NCBI GenBank assembly: GCA_036245525.1
Contig: BTPG01000001.1
Coordinates: forward strand, 176,624,164-176,688,163
Reading direction: 5' to 3'
DNA: 64,000 nucleotides
Source of the DNA: Semisulcospira habei
Taxonomy: Eukaryota; Mollusca; Gastropoda; Semisulcospiridae
Each line of letters begins with the position of its first letter. Position 1 is the first letter of the stretch. Position numbers and translations under genes: made by a program. Positions 42,235 through 52,887 of this stretch are shown piece by piece. The notes beneath the pieces were generated by a model. That model had not been told where the DNA came from and searched no databases. It saw only the letters and a program-made list of their open reading frames with translations.

Positions 42235-42555
42235 TGGGTCCCAGGGCATGTGGGCATCGAAGGCACCAGGATCGCAGATTCTGCTGCCAACGATGCCCGC
42301 AACGACCTTGTCCCTGACTCACAGACTGCTTATAGTGATTTTAAACCTGTGATTAGTGCGTACATAGCCCGTGAGTGGCATTCCGAGTGGGACAAAGACG
42401 AAGCTAACAAGCTGCATGAAGCTCTTCCTAAGGTGTCCGACAGTCTACCTTACCTCTGCGGCAGCCGTCGTGAGGTTACTGTCCTTGCTCGGCTCCACAT
42501 TGGGCACACGTATGTTACGCACTCTTATTTACTAAAACAGGAGGAGCGTCCATAG
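42235..42555 (+). pseudogene. C-terminal RNase H and tail of the I-like LINE
   Basis: Encodes the final RNase H motif (VPGHVGIEGTRIADSAAN; conserved His and Asp) and the downstream region with a REVTVLARLHIGHTYVTHSY segment usual at the end of I-group ORF2. The Cys/His tail continues past the stop in degraded form to about 42700. Confidence 0.75.
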
Positions 42556-42950
42556 TGTTATGCCTGCGATGAGTAGTATTCAGTTAAACACACTTTGCTG
42601 TCTTGTGCCGATCTAATTGCCGATCTAAACACTTCACAGCAGACACATTGAAGGTTTTGTTCTGGGATGTTCTCCCGGACAAGATCTTTAGTTTTCTGAG
42701 AGAGTGCAATATTTTTCATAAGATTTGAGCATCCATAGACTATGATAATTCTATTACTTTGACCTTTTTGAGAGTCTGTAGACGTTTCCTTTAAAGACCT
42801 GTGCGACATTTTAGCATGAAATATTTTAAAGATATATTTACACCTTGTCTTAAGACCTTTCTTTTAGTCTGGATGGCCGGATTTTTACCCATCCCGCCGT
42901 GAGATGGCCTTAGTTGCCTGATCGGCGTTAAACCCAAATAACTAACTAAC

Positions 42951-45560
42951 AGAATCGGTAAATCAGTGAGTATGGGTCGAAACTGCCGCATCGTCAGCGA
43001 ACAGCATGTCCCTGATTAGGGCTTCGCGTATCCTTGTCTTGGCGGGCAAGGCTGAAAAGCCTGCCATCTGATCTGATTCGCAGGTAGATTCGTTCTGTTG
43101 CATTACCAAAGGCATGCTTGAGCAGGACAGCGAAGAGGATCCCAAAGAGAGTAGGGGCCGAGACGCACCCTTGTTTGACTCCGCTGCATATGTCAAAGGG
43201 TTCGGATGTGCTGCTGTTGAGCTGCACTGTCACCTTCATGTTGGGGTGGAAGGATTCTATTATCATACTCTGCAGTTTGGGTGGGCATCCAATCTTTGAG
43301 ATGATCTTGAACAGACCGTCTGTACTGACCAGGTCGAAGGCTTTGGTGAAGTCAATAAAAGCGACATACAGAGGCATGTGTTGTTCCCTACACTTCTCCT
43401 GGAGTTGACAGAGGGCGAGGAGACCATGTCTACCGTTGACCGCTCGGCTCGGAAGCCACACTGTGACTCGGGATAGATACGTTCTGCCAGCTTCTGCAAA
43501 CGGATCAAGATAACCCGGGCAAAGACTTTGCCGACAGTGTTGAGAAGGGAGATGCCTCTGTAGTTGTTACAGTCGCTTCTTGTTCTTGTAGAGGGTGCTG
43601 ATCTCGGCATCCCTCATGTCTTGTGATACCTCTCCTTCCTGCCAGCACTGGAGTAGAACCTCATGCAGGGGGAAAAGGAGGGTGGTCTTGCAGTTCTTGA
43701 TCAAATCCGGTGGGATCCCATCGTTGCCTGGGGCTTTGTCTGAAGCCGTAATTACTTCCCTGGTGGAGGATTTGAGGGGGGTTGGGGTGGGGGGGGGGGG
43801 GGCGTCTTGTTTTGGGTTGGTCCTAATGCCTTCTTAATGCCGTCGTACATTCCTCTCATGTTACACCCCACCCGGGTCTGCCCTGGGGGACTTGGGTGGG
43901 GTTAGGTATTTTTTAGTTCCCAGGGTCACCCTGGTCAGCCCCACAGGGTGGGTTTTTCTCTCTATTCTGGGGCATGTGTTTCTGTCTACCCTTTATCCAT
44001 TCACCTGTATTTGCCTTTTTAAAACTCTCCCTACTGTCTGCACTGCCTGTAGCTCTTGATATTGGATGTGTGTTGCTAAATGGTCTTAGCTTTATTTAGG
44101 CCCCATGTGTTAGGTTTATTTAACGTATTTGACTGGCTGGCGACATACATTCAATGTTCTGTTTATTTTATTTTTTTTCACAAGCAGTGCAGGCACGTCC
44201 TGAGAAAGCCTTGTTGCTGTCGGGACGTTAAGCAATGTAAATCAATCAATCCTCTGATGTTACCTGTAACGGCTGCAATCTGGATGTTCTCACCGAGCTC
44301 CGTCCCATACTCGTTGGCGCAACGCCTGGCAGTCTGTTTGACCTTGTTCGTGGCAGCCCTGAGAACCTGCAGGTTCCTTTTGCTGGGCAGCAAGGGCAGT
44401 TCGCTTGGCTACGATGGGGGACATCTCGGTCGACTTGGCCTCGTACCAGTCTTGTTTCTTCGAGGTCCTCTTCCCAAAGGTGGCCAAGGGTGTGCAGTGC
44501 ATGGTGTCCTGCAGAGTTTCCCACTTCTCTGTGGCAGAGTCAGAGTCACCGGGCTGTGAGGTTTAAAGTTCCTGCTGGAAGACCTCTGCAAACTGCTCCA
44601 CGAGGTCGGGCTTTTGCTGACATCGATGCGAGATTTCCCTAGCTGCTTGGTGCCATGGAACTTCTTTGGTTGCAGCCTGATCTTGCTACACACCAAAGAA
44701 TGGTCTGTGTCGCAGTCCGCGCTATGGTAGGAGCGTGTGTGGAGAACGTTCTTCAAGTTGGCGCGCCTGACCAGGATCAGATCCAGTTGGTGCCACTGCT
44801 TGGAGCGCGAGTGTCTCCAGGAGACCTTGTGCCGAGTCTTGGTTTTGAAGTAGGAGTTGGCGATGCACAGGCCGTTGTAGGTGCACATCTCAAGCAGCCG
44901 CTGTCCATTCTCGTTCATCTTGTCCACACCAAACTGGCAGAGGCAGGAAGGCCAGGAGTCGTGGTCTGCACCAACTCTGGCATTGAAGTCGTCAAGGATA
45001 ACAATCTGTTCCTTGCTTGGGACGCTCCTGATCATAGTTGTGATGTTCTCATAGAACTCAACTTTGGCGTCTGGCGTGGCGAGCAGTGTCGGTGCGTACG
45101 CACTGACAAGGGTATCGCGGCCCTCGGTGGTGTTGAGGCGAAGAGTGAGGAGTCGCTCTGTGCCCTTGCTGCCTAGTTCAACCATACTCAGCATGTAGTT
45201 CCTCACTGCAAAGCCTACTCCGTACTCTCTTCGCTCGTCAGAACTCTTCCCCTTCCAATAGAACCTATAGTCATCTCCTTAGTGTGCCAGCATCCTCTAG
45301 CCGAGTTTCTCTTGAGCTCGTCGTTGACGACACCGGTTTTCCTGGCATCGCTGATGTCAAGATTTTCGGAAAGTCCAGTCAACATTGTCCGGACATTCCA
45401 ACTTCCCAGTTTTAGAGCTGGCCTCTTTCTTCCCAGTTTTAGAGTTGGTCTCTTTCTTTCTCTACTGTTGTTGCCTGGTGCGAGGTTCTGATCTGCTGCT
45501 CGGATGGTTCCTAATCTCCATGCACCCAATGAAGAAAGCAGACCTTGGCGGGACAGCACC
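42951..45560 (-). pseudogene. RTE-like LINE, endonuclease and reverse transcriptase (5' half of a split copy)
   Basis: - strand: the endonuclease begins near 45440 with LGSWNVRTM. It continues at 45206-44600 with VSAYAPTLLATPDAKVEFYE, IVILDDFNARVGAD (DDFN in place of GDFN) and CDTDHSLVCSKIR (the DH box). RT motifs follow after a SINE at 43865-44249: NNYRGISLLNTVGKVFARV, GFRAERSTVDM, VAFIDFTKAFDLVS (catalytic D), SGVKQGCVSAPTLFGI and DMLFADDAAV (the FADD box). At least four frame changes. The C-terminal end is at 36170-37142. Confidence 0.85.
43865..44249 (+). mobile_element. SINE copy 4, full length, inside the RTE-like LINE
   Basis: Begins ACCCCACCCGGGTCTGCCCTGG and ends TCGGGACGTTAAGCAATGTAAATCAATCAA. 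Flanked by TCCTCTCATGTTAC (43851-43864) and TCCTCTGATGTTAC (44250-44263), a 14-bp duplication with one mismatch. One of the full-length copies that define the ~390-bp unit. Confidence 0.9.
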
Positions 45561-46140
45561 TTACTGGCTTGGGGCTGCCCAGCTTGAGGCGGACGGTAGC
45601 TGTCCAGTGAAGTCCGAGAATATCTCCCACCGTCGGGAGCAACCCCTGGCGCCGCGCTCTACGCCGATTGAGCTATGGCTTATAACCGGTATCTGCTGCT
45701 CCCCGTGTTGTGTCTACGCCAAAGGCAAAGCTGGAGTGTCCTCTCCCGGTTGTAGTTGTGGGTGAACGCTGTTCGGATGCAAGCCTGGGTGGTGTGATAT
45801 GTAGGACAGGCTGTTGCCCATGCAGCACGTCACCCCTTTCGACGACGCTGATGGATCCAAAGGAACGGCAGAGCTATTACAGTTTGGCAATGGCACCGTC
45901 GCAGGAGCTGCCAGAACGAAGTTGAATGCACCGACGGACTGCCTTAGGGGCTCTGACTCCGGATTTTTCCACGAGGTTTACTCCTGAAACTTTTTCCATG
46001 TCAGGATATGACCACAAGGCAGCGGAGGTTTTGATTCAGAGTTTTCCTTCTCCTAGATGGGCTGCCATCAAAGTCTTACGAGCCCCATCTGCCCGAGACT
46101 GGTGGGCGGGGACGCCTAATTCCCCGAACAAGTCCTAAGG
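45561..46140. repeat. Upstream repeat of the RTE-like LINE, also found at 60050-60260
   Basis: The stretch 45768-45985 aligns with 60066-60260, sharing GCAAGCCTGGG, ATCCAAAGGAA, CAGGAGCTGCCAGAACG/AG, ACTGCCTTAGGGGCTC/TCTGCCTTCGGGGCTC and GGTTTACTCC. It probably belongs to the 5' untranslated part of the LINE or to an independent repeat. A 24-bp duplication (TTCCCAGTTTTAGAG) lies just inside the LINE at 45406-45450. Confidence 0.55.
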
Positions 46141-46904
46141 ACTTGCCCACTGCCCCCACTTTACAACAATGTAACGAAAAGACGCGTCATCGCAATTCTC
46201 CGTGCAAAAGAAAACGAATCCTACTAAAAAAAGTACGTAATTCTTATCCAAAATAACTCGAATGAATATCGGATCTTTCCTATGATCAACACATATATGC
46301 TCTAAAAAGAATAACAACCACAAACGTAACAGGGAGCAATGAATATGACGTTGGCGTCTTGTAACATGCAGGTAACGTCTGTGAAATCGTGTCGTTGTTT
46401 TTTGTTCGTCTTATGCTACTGTAATCATGGTCATACGTACCATCGTTAAAACTACTTGTATCAGAAAATTAGGCAGCAGTTCATAGACAACTTATCACAG
46501 TTTAAGCTGATCAGCAACAAACCAAAATGTGTTTTTTTCTTTTGTTTTTTTGGTGGGGTGTAAAAGCAATATAAATTAGATTCAGAATCACCATCAAACG
46601 ATCAGTCATATTACAAAAATAGACAAAGATTGACAGAGGTACTTTTGCAGTGCGCTACAGCTGACAATACAGTTTTTATCGGAACGCTACAAATAAACTC
46701 GCATTTGAAATTACCAATGAACTTCATCAGAATAATGTGACCCATGTGTATCCAGAAATACAAGGGACATCTAGAAAAATTATGAACACAATTTCTATTT
46801 CGAACACTTTTTGACTTCATACTCTTATAGTGTAGTTCGTAGAGCGCGGAATGAAAACACTAGTCAAAGGGAAAGTGCAAGGTGAAAACCTTTGTTGTCT
46901 AAGG
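46141..46904. other. Non-coding stretch
   Basis: No gene seen; ordinary AT-rich sequence. Confidence 0.4.
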
Positions 46905-47360
46905 ATGTGCCTGGAACATGAGAACTGGCAGAATTATTTTTGATTGGTTTCAAAATCAGTTTTTTGAAGCTTAAGTTACAATGAGTACTGGTAAACAGAT
47001 GTCCCGTTACAGGCTATGGATGATGTTTTCTAGCAAGTCTGTTTTGTTTTTATAAATGAGCAATGCCCGACTTAAATCTGAAGGCTACTTTGATTTCTTT
47101 TTCATGTGCACTTCAGGTGTGCAACACGTAAGTAAAAAATGATGATTAGTTGGCTGTAAACTGCGACCTATCTGACACAAGACAACCAGTTTAACAATGG
47201 TACACTTGACCGTGCATGTCGAAATACAAATCTAAACAAAACGTGTGACGTGCACAACAAAAGCAATGCTGTGAAAATATAGACCATTGGCATGGCTATC
47301 TGTAGCGCCACTATGCAGATTTGAAATTCTCAGCGATTCAAGATGAAAATAAACCTGCTT
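46905..47360 (+). repeat. Dispersed repeat, second copy of 5700-6260
   Basis: Aligns with the complement of 5700-6260 across most of its length. The best blocks are CTTTTTCATGTGCACTTCAG and GAGTACTGGTAAA. Non-coding in both. Confidence 0.6.
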
Positions 47361-47604
47361 CAAACGCTGTGCCTTTATCAGGGTTCATTCTAAAAAATGT
47401 ACGCACATGGGTCATTGACCCGCAGAGTGCAAATGTAATTGGTCATTTCTGAAGCTGGATGGGCCAAAAATACACAAAACATCGGCTGTGAGAGCAGTGG
47501 CTGGAATTTCCTTCAGTTATTGCCCCCAAATTTAATTTTTAAAGACGCTGCATTCATGTCGCTCTCACGGGCGATGCATCCCGTTGCACATATGATGAGG
47601 TGAG

Positions 47605-47646
47605 ATAAAAAAAAAAAAAAAAAAAAAAAAAATTAAAAAAAAAAAA
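47605..47646. repeat. Poly-A tract
   Basis: A run of about 40 A residues broken by TT; could be the tail of an old retrotransposon insertion, but no body was recognised. Confidence 0.6.
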
Positions 47647-47759
47647 TTGGACAGTTTGGGAAAGACCGTTTGACTTGACTTTGCGGCAGAAAATATGAGT
47701 TTTTTGTGGGTTTTTTTCCCTGACGACGGCTAAAAAAATCAACTGATTATAATACAAGA

Positions 47760-47935
47760 AAGGCAAAGCCCTTATGATTCACGTGTATGACCAATCCACA
47801 TAAGTGTGACCTTCATCTTACCAACAAGTCACTGAAATGAGCAAGCGTTCAAGTGTCTAAACGTAAGTAAAGGGTTAGGTTTTGTTACATCCGAAGTGTC
47901 TCAAAATTTTTCTCACATTTGTCAACCATCCGGAG
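47760..47935 (-). repeat. Dispersed repeat, inverted copy of 815-985
   Basis: On -, the order GACAAATGTGAGAAAAATTTTGAGACACTTCGGAT, GTTTAGACACTTGAACGCTTGCTCATTTCAGTGACTTGTTGG, ATGTGGATTGGTCATACACGTGAATCATAAGGGCTTTGCC matches 815-985. A good, fairly young second copy of a non-coding repeat. Confidence 0.75.
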
Positions 47936-48295
47936 GTTGGTAGTCATTTATGGTAAAGTTAACCAGTTTGTCTTCGAGTATGTGCAGCGGAATAGTGTTA
48001 GAAGCAGATGAAAAATCATAAACATAGGTCGAATGAGAGTTAATGCTGCCTGAAACACGGAAAATAAGTAGGCACAGAGAAAAATCTGGAAATAAAGTCT
48101 GTTGAACAACTGCTTATCTAAATACGTGAATCAAGTGTTCTACAGCTCAAAGTGAGACTGTAAACAGCTTAGCAGAGAAAAATCTCAGCCGACTTTCACG
48201 TGCAGTTTGCTTTTTGTAAAAATCTGGCTCGGTCAGGTACTACTGGTCATTGCCGTTTGAAAGGCTTTTACCTTACACTGGTTATTATTATTACT

Positions 48296-48463
48296 TGTGT
48301 TACGAGTTAGACTTTACCAGTGGTTCTTGTCGCCTCGAGGGTCAGGGGGTCAATTTCGGAGTCGAGGGCTGTAGCCCGAGACTCTTACCTCTGACATTGA
48401 CACCCCTGACCGAACCCGAGAGGCGACAAGAACCACTGGGAACGTCCAGCTCGTAATACAACA
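48296..48463. repeat. 168-bp palindrome (foldback element)
   Basis: Outer arms TGTTACGAG...CCAGTGGTTCTTGTCGCCTC and GAGGCGACAAGAACCACTGG...CTCGTAATACAA are complementary. The pairing continues inward through GGTCAGGGG..GTCAAT with small bulges. Centre near 48375 (GGGCTGTAGCCC). Looks like a small foldback transposon or a hairpin formed by two inverted copies. Confidence 0.85.
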
Positions 48464-48734
48464 ATTTTGTCTTCAATTGTAAGAAGTATAAGCGTGAATT
48501 ATACCCTTGAAAGGACTCCAGACTTTACGTGTGACGTATAGGTCTACCAATAGTTCTTTTTGTTGTTTAGCCCCCTGAATTATTTATTTATTGGCATATT
48601 TTTTTGTTCAGAGGTTTGACTGAGTGAAGATTCGGGTATGTTTATACTGAGAAATGTGATTGGCTACAGATTTATTTGTGGGAGAACGCTTTGCTCAGCG
48701 AGTAACGGTATCGTAACATGTAATAAGATGAAAC

Positions 48735-48897
48735 GTTAAACGTTTAGGGCTTAACATCTTTTGTCCACCACGAAGGTGATTTCAAAGACGGGGCACCAAA
48801 ATAGGGTCTGAACAATTTTTTGACCCAAGCTGGATACGAACCCGTGACCTTTCGGTCGAGAGACCAACACTCTACCACCGAGCCACCCAGCTCCCCA
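48735..48897 (-). mobile_element. tRNA-derived SINE (fragment)
   Basis: On -, 48897-48825 has a tRNA-like head: GGAGCTGGGTGGCTCGGTGG with an A box (TGGCTCGGTGG) and, 40 bp on, a B box (GGTTCGTATCC). The 7-bp acceptor-like ends pair fairly well, but anticodon and T stems are disturbed, so it is not a working tRNA gene. The body runs to about 48735 with AAAAGATGTTAAGCCCTAAACG. A different family from the six-copy SINE but with a similar GTTAAG tail motif. Confidence 0.75.
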
Positions 48898-49075
48898 CAT
48901 GTAATACTTATCACATGTTACCTTGGTAATATATGATGAGGGGACTTCCGCGGTTGCCTTGAGAACGGACGACCAAGGGGAAAAAATCGAAAAAGAGCCA
49001 GGCCAATGAGAAAAAGTGTAAAGAGACTGAAAGAAGACATTATATTGAGCTATATTTTGCGTGATATTATATTGT

Positions 49076-49560
49076 GTACCCACTCCATTAAATGTAATAT
49101 AATATTGAGCAGCATTTTGCTTGTTATAGTGCCGCCGGATAACAGGCAGATGTGATTACGAGACCCGAATCAAAATTTCCGAGTCGTAAGACGAGGATAT
49201 TTTGATTCGGGTCAAGTAATCACATCTCTCGATCATCGGCACTATATTTATCAAAAATTTGCTCAATATAATTTATGTACCCAGTCTAAAACAAAAACTG
49301 TGCTTCGCGTCATTCATTTTGCGGCTGATTGCGGTGTTCAGACACAACACATGAATGGCAGACGACTGCATATCACTGCCGACTCGGCGCGTAGGTGCTT
49401 TGTATAACCATGCGTGTTACTGTAAATTCTACTTGTAACTAGATCACGCATAATTGCGGAAATGCCAGCAGGTTTATTTATTTAGTTCTTTTATCAGGTT
49501 GTCGATATCGCCAGCTTATATCTCGTCAATTTCACTAGCCAGTCCAGCGGCTCGCCGTGT
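49076..49560. repeat. Palindromic repeat, copy A
   Basis: 49076-49282 is one long imperfect palindrome from GTACCC to GTACCC, with inner arms GCAGATGTGATTACGAGACCCGAATCAAAAT and ATTTTGATTCGGGTCAAGTAATCACATCT. Next comes a non-palindromic part (GATTGCGGTGTTCAGACA...TGGCAGACGACTGC). The whole unit is repeated at 49800-50260. Confidence 0.85.
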
Positions 49561-49799
49561 GTGTATATATGATATAAATTTCGAACGTTCGTACAAACTA
49601 AGACGTATTTCAGTACAGCAACACATAAGGCTCTTCTTAATGTTGCAGTATAAAAATTATTTCGCGTTTCCGTTTTGAAAATGCAAGTATCCAAACAATC
49701 GAGTCTTCCTGGCGTGCAAGGGATTTTGGGGAGGAAAGTATATATAGCACTGAAATTCACAAATATAAATTTGCTCGTTATACAGTATATCAGTACATG

Positions 49800-50260
49800 T
49801 GTCAAATATATCAATACATAGTGCACATAACCGGCAGATGTGATTTCCAGACAGTGACCCAAATCGAATGTCCGAGTCGTCGGACGAGGACTGGACATTT
49901 TGATTTTGCTCATGTAATCACATCTGTCGGTTATCGGCACTATATCAAGCAAAATTTGGCTCAATATAATTTATGTACCCCGTCCAAAACAAAGCCTTAC
50001 CTCGCGTCCTTCACGTTTACCGCCGATTGCGGTGTTCAGACAAAACGTGATTGGCAGACGACTGCGTTTTCGGACTATCGACTGAGCGCGCATATTTCGT
50101 CTGCCCTGGAAGATTATGAAGACTCGAGTGCTTTCTACTCGTAATCATATCGCGGATAGTGACGGAAAATACCAGCAGGCTTGTTTATTTTGCCTTTTTC
50201 TTGGGTGTTTCTTATATCTAGCGGACTTCTCGTCAATCTCACTCGTGCAGCGACTCGTTT
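49800..50260. repeat. Palindromic repeat, copy B
   Basis: Same order of parts as copy A: GGCAGATGTGATTTC..., GAGTCGTCGGACGAGGA, GTAATCACATCTGTCGGTTATCGGCACTATAT, CTCAATATAATTTATGTACCCC, GATTGCGGTGTTCAGACAAAAC, GGCAGACGACTGCG, CCAGCAGG. Diverged by roughly a fifth, with indels. Offset from copy A is about 700 bp, same orientation. Confidence 0.8.
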
Positions 50261-51106
50261 GGAAAGTTTGCTGGCGTAAGAGATAGAAATAATGAGTGGA
50301 CTGAACCAGCATTAACACAATGACAGAGTTAACCCCCTTAATTATAACTTTTAGAACTCTCATTATCCACGTTCCCTACACAAAATAAATACCATCGGAA
50401 TTTACCCCCTAAATCATATCTTTTTAAAACAGCCACAATTTTATGAAAATCAAAAATAATAATTTAAGAGGTTAACTCAGTCATAGTGTTAATAATACTT
50501 CAGTCCTCTCTTTCTTTCTATCTCTCTTAATTAGCTCACATGACCGCGACAGCAGGGTTACTATGTACAATCACACCACCACCCGTTGCTAACACTCTAG
50601 GCATGAAAAGGCACGACACGTCAGAATAAAATATGTGTAGCAGTTATAATGTATTTACCATATCACAATGTTTCGACAACATTTTTCAGAACCTTTTCAA
50701 ATCTTGAACTGCTAGATGGATATGTACCACACCTGACTCGATATTCAAGAAGGAATTTTTAATTTTTCCAATTATGTGTTCACCCTTCATTAAATGTAAA
50801 TTGACTAACACCCGTACACACAACCTATGAGCTATTTGCACATGTCATTTTGTAAGCCAGCTCACCTGTTTACCTTTGTGTTGTCTAATCATTGCCACGC
50901 GCCGCACAGTGGCACGTTGCTATTCAATGCGAGAGGGGACACTTTTAAAGGCTTTTGAAAAGGCTATTACTGAGAGGTGTCATACACTCAAGAAGACGGC
51001 TTGTTTCGAAGTTGACTGGTTCCCGAGAAATCAAACGGTGGTCATACTCTGCACTATAAACAGGCAGCTGGAAAACAGTTTGATAAGAAACTAACAAGTA
51101 ATATCT

Positions 51107-51245
51107 TACACACAAACACACAAACAGACAGACACACAAACAAACATAACAAACAAACAAACAAACATACATACACACACAACATACACACAAACAAACA
51201 GACGCACACACAAACACACTCACTTACACACACACACACATGTCA
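51107..51245. repeat. ACAA/CACA compound microsatellite
   Basis: CACACAAACACACAAACAGACAG, CAAACAAACAAACA and CATACATACACACAC runs. The Cys/Val frames on the opposite strand are artefacts. Confidence 0.85.
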
Positions 51246-51633
51246 GTACAATTTACCGTAAGCCTGAGTCTAATTTGACAGCTGATGTCACGGTTGATCG
51301 CCTTTTGTGAACGCCTCACACCGCTATTCAATAGAGGGGACACATTTCATTCCTTTTCAGTTCAGGCACAAGCCGCAACGGGACTGTGCTTTTGAAAAGC
51401 TCTCAGCCGTCAAAGGCCTTTTCATAGCTACAGCCTTTCAAATCACTAAGTTGTGTCAAAGATCAACAAGGGGACATATTACTTTTCAAAAGAGAGCAGT
51501 CATTTACAAAACGGTTGTACATGTGGGGGGGGGGGGGGGGGGGGGGGGGAGGGGGGTTTATATACTTATGTCTGGTTTACTGACAAAGGAACAAATGTGT
51601 TTATAAAGTTTTTTTTAAAAATTGCATTATAAA

Positions 51634-52254
51634 ATGATATCTGAAGAATTGTTATTATTGAGTGAAATAAACTCGTTTGAGAACAAAGACTTAGAATCTA
51701 AGAAACAGCGGCTTCTATCTGTAATTGTTTCCGGTAAGTCGAAGGCATATCTCTGGAAATGTTATTCAACTGATGATATTAATTCACTCTCAGCCGATGA
51801 CTTAAATCAACTTTTTAAAAAATATGATAACCACATTGCTTCAGTAATGACCCGAGATTTGAGCAGATCTATTGTATGCCTATATTCAAAAGCAGTCAAT
51901 CACTTTCTCCCCGTAGACATTGATACCTTATCACACGACCTAGAGAGTAACCCCATAGTTTCAAGTTCAATCGGTAAATTGGCATGCCAGTTGTTTTACA
52001 GGTTTGGTAATTATCTCGCACCTGTCATAACTTTATTAGTGACTGGGAGTCATATCGATTTTTCAAAATTAAATTTGTTTGCTGATAAAAATGGACGTCA
52101 AACGATTCCACAGATGACCCCACAGATGAACCCTGTCTCCAACCCTGTCCAGACTCCGATTCACATAGTGACCAAAACAACTAAAAACCCAGGAAGGGTT
52201 CAGGCTGGTAAACGTTTAGCTGATTGGACCAAGCAGAAAAAGTTACAGCTATAG
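51634..52254 (+). pseudogene. Element 2 copy of the first accessory gene, fused to part of the second
   Basis: The ATG at 51634 matches the element 1 start at 14382. About 150 residues align well, including HLFPVD-type HFLPVDIDTLSHDLESNP and the hydrophobic FGNYLAPVITLLVTG. A net 4-bp loss relative to element 1 near 52095 throws the frame into that of the second gene, so the product ends in the GRVQAGKRLADWTKQKK motif. It then stops at a TAG where element 1 has CAG. Confidence 0.8.
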
Positions 52255-52609
52255 GCACAAACAGAAAAGTCTCATGTAAGTGACCACCCGGCACCAGCCC
52301 CGCTGTCAGAGTCAACACTGTCAGAACTGACAGGACCGTTAGGACTGACAAGGCCCCCTTCCCCACCACACCCCCATCAAAGTGAGAGACTAACAACCCA
52401 TTCTAACCCTGTCCCTGAACCTGAAACAGCAAAATATGTAGTTGCCGTATTTGTTGTCGGATTTGGTTTTGTAGCTTACCAATTATACAAAAAAAATACA
52501 AACCACAGACTCGTACAGTGTCCAAAAAATTAAACACTCCATCATTAAAAACAGAAGTCTCCACATTACCAACAATACCCAAAGTTGTCGACCCATTTAT
52601 CATGCACTA
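52255..52609 (+). pseudogene. Element 2 remnant of the GRVEAGKRLAEW membrane protein
   Basis: After the TAG the homologous frame continues with a Pro-rich linker and a membrane segment like that of element 1 (AVFVVGFGFVAYQLYKK). Two extra A residues in the A-run near 52493 then shift the frame. Confidence 0.75.
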
Positions 52610-52645
52610 ATAAATTTATTATTTTAATTTTTATTGCCTTAGAAA

Positions 52646-52876
52646 ATGAGTGACACAAAGAACTTGATGAACCTTGTCTATCACTCTGCCGTAATCAGCG
52701 GACTAGCAGTAGCTTATTCTATGCTGGGAAAAAGTCTACTTAAAATGAGGTCTGTAGACCTCAGTAGATTGGACATTGAAGATTCAGTTAAATTAATCAT
52801 GATTGTTACAGCGTCAATTGCCACGAAAGATTTTCTTGTCAAACAAGGAATTATTCCCGAAAATGTTTCTATGTAA
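52646..52876 (+). CDS. Small Polinton two-helix membrane protein, 76 aa (element 2 copy)
   Basis: Same length as the element 1 gene at 15343-15573, with 7 substitutions, mostly conservative, and no indel. It keeps both hydrophobic segments and the KDFLVKQGIIPENVSM end. Intact although nearly all neighbours are broken; its short length may be the simple reason. Confidence 0.75.
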   Translation: MSDTKNLMNLVYHSAVISGLAVAYSMLGKSLLKMRSVDLSRLDIEDSVKLIMIVTASIATKDFLVKQGIIPENVSM

Positions 52877-52887
52877 ATAAAATAAGT

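Larger units (their letters stand above)
37143..42950 (+). mobile_element. I/Nimb-like LINE, nearly full length, inserted in the RTE-like LINE
   Basis: A 5.8-kb insertion flanked by AGAATCGGT at 37134-37142 and 42951-42959. It contains a Gag-like ORF1 with CCHC knuckles, an APE endonuclease, RT and RNase H in that order on +. It ends in the tail CGGCGTTAAACCCAAATAAC(TAAC)n, a simple-repeat tail as expected for I-group LINEs. Frames are broken by stops and shifts, so it cannot move on its own. The insertion is dated as later than the RTE copy. Confidence 0.88.

Noticed and set aside
44080..45765. Plus-strand frames of 120-173 aa
   Set aside because: Shadow of the minus-strand RTE-like endonuclease and its upstream region.
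48825..48897. Possible functional tRNA gene
   Set aside because: A and B boxes are present but anticodon and T stems do not pair well, and SINE-like body sequence follows. Treated as a SINE head.
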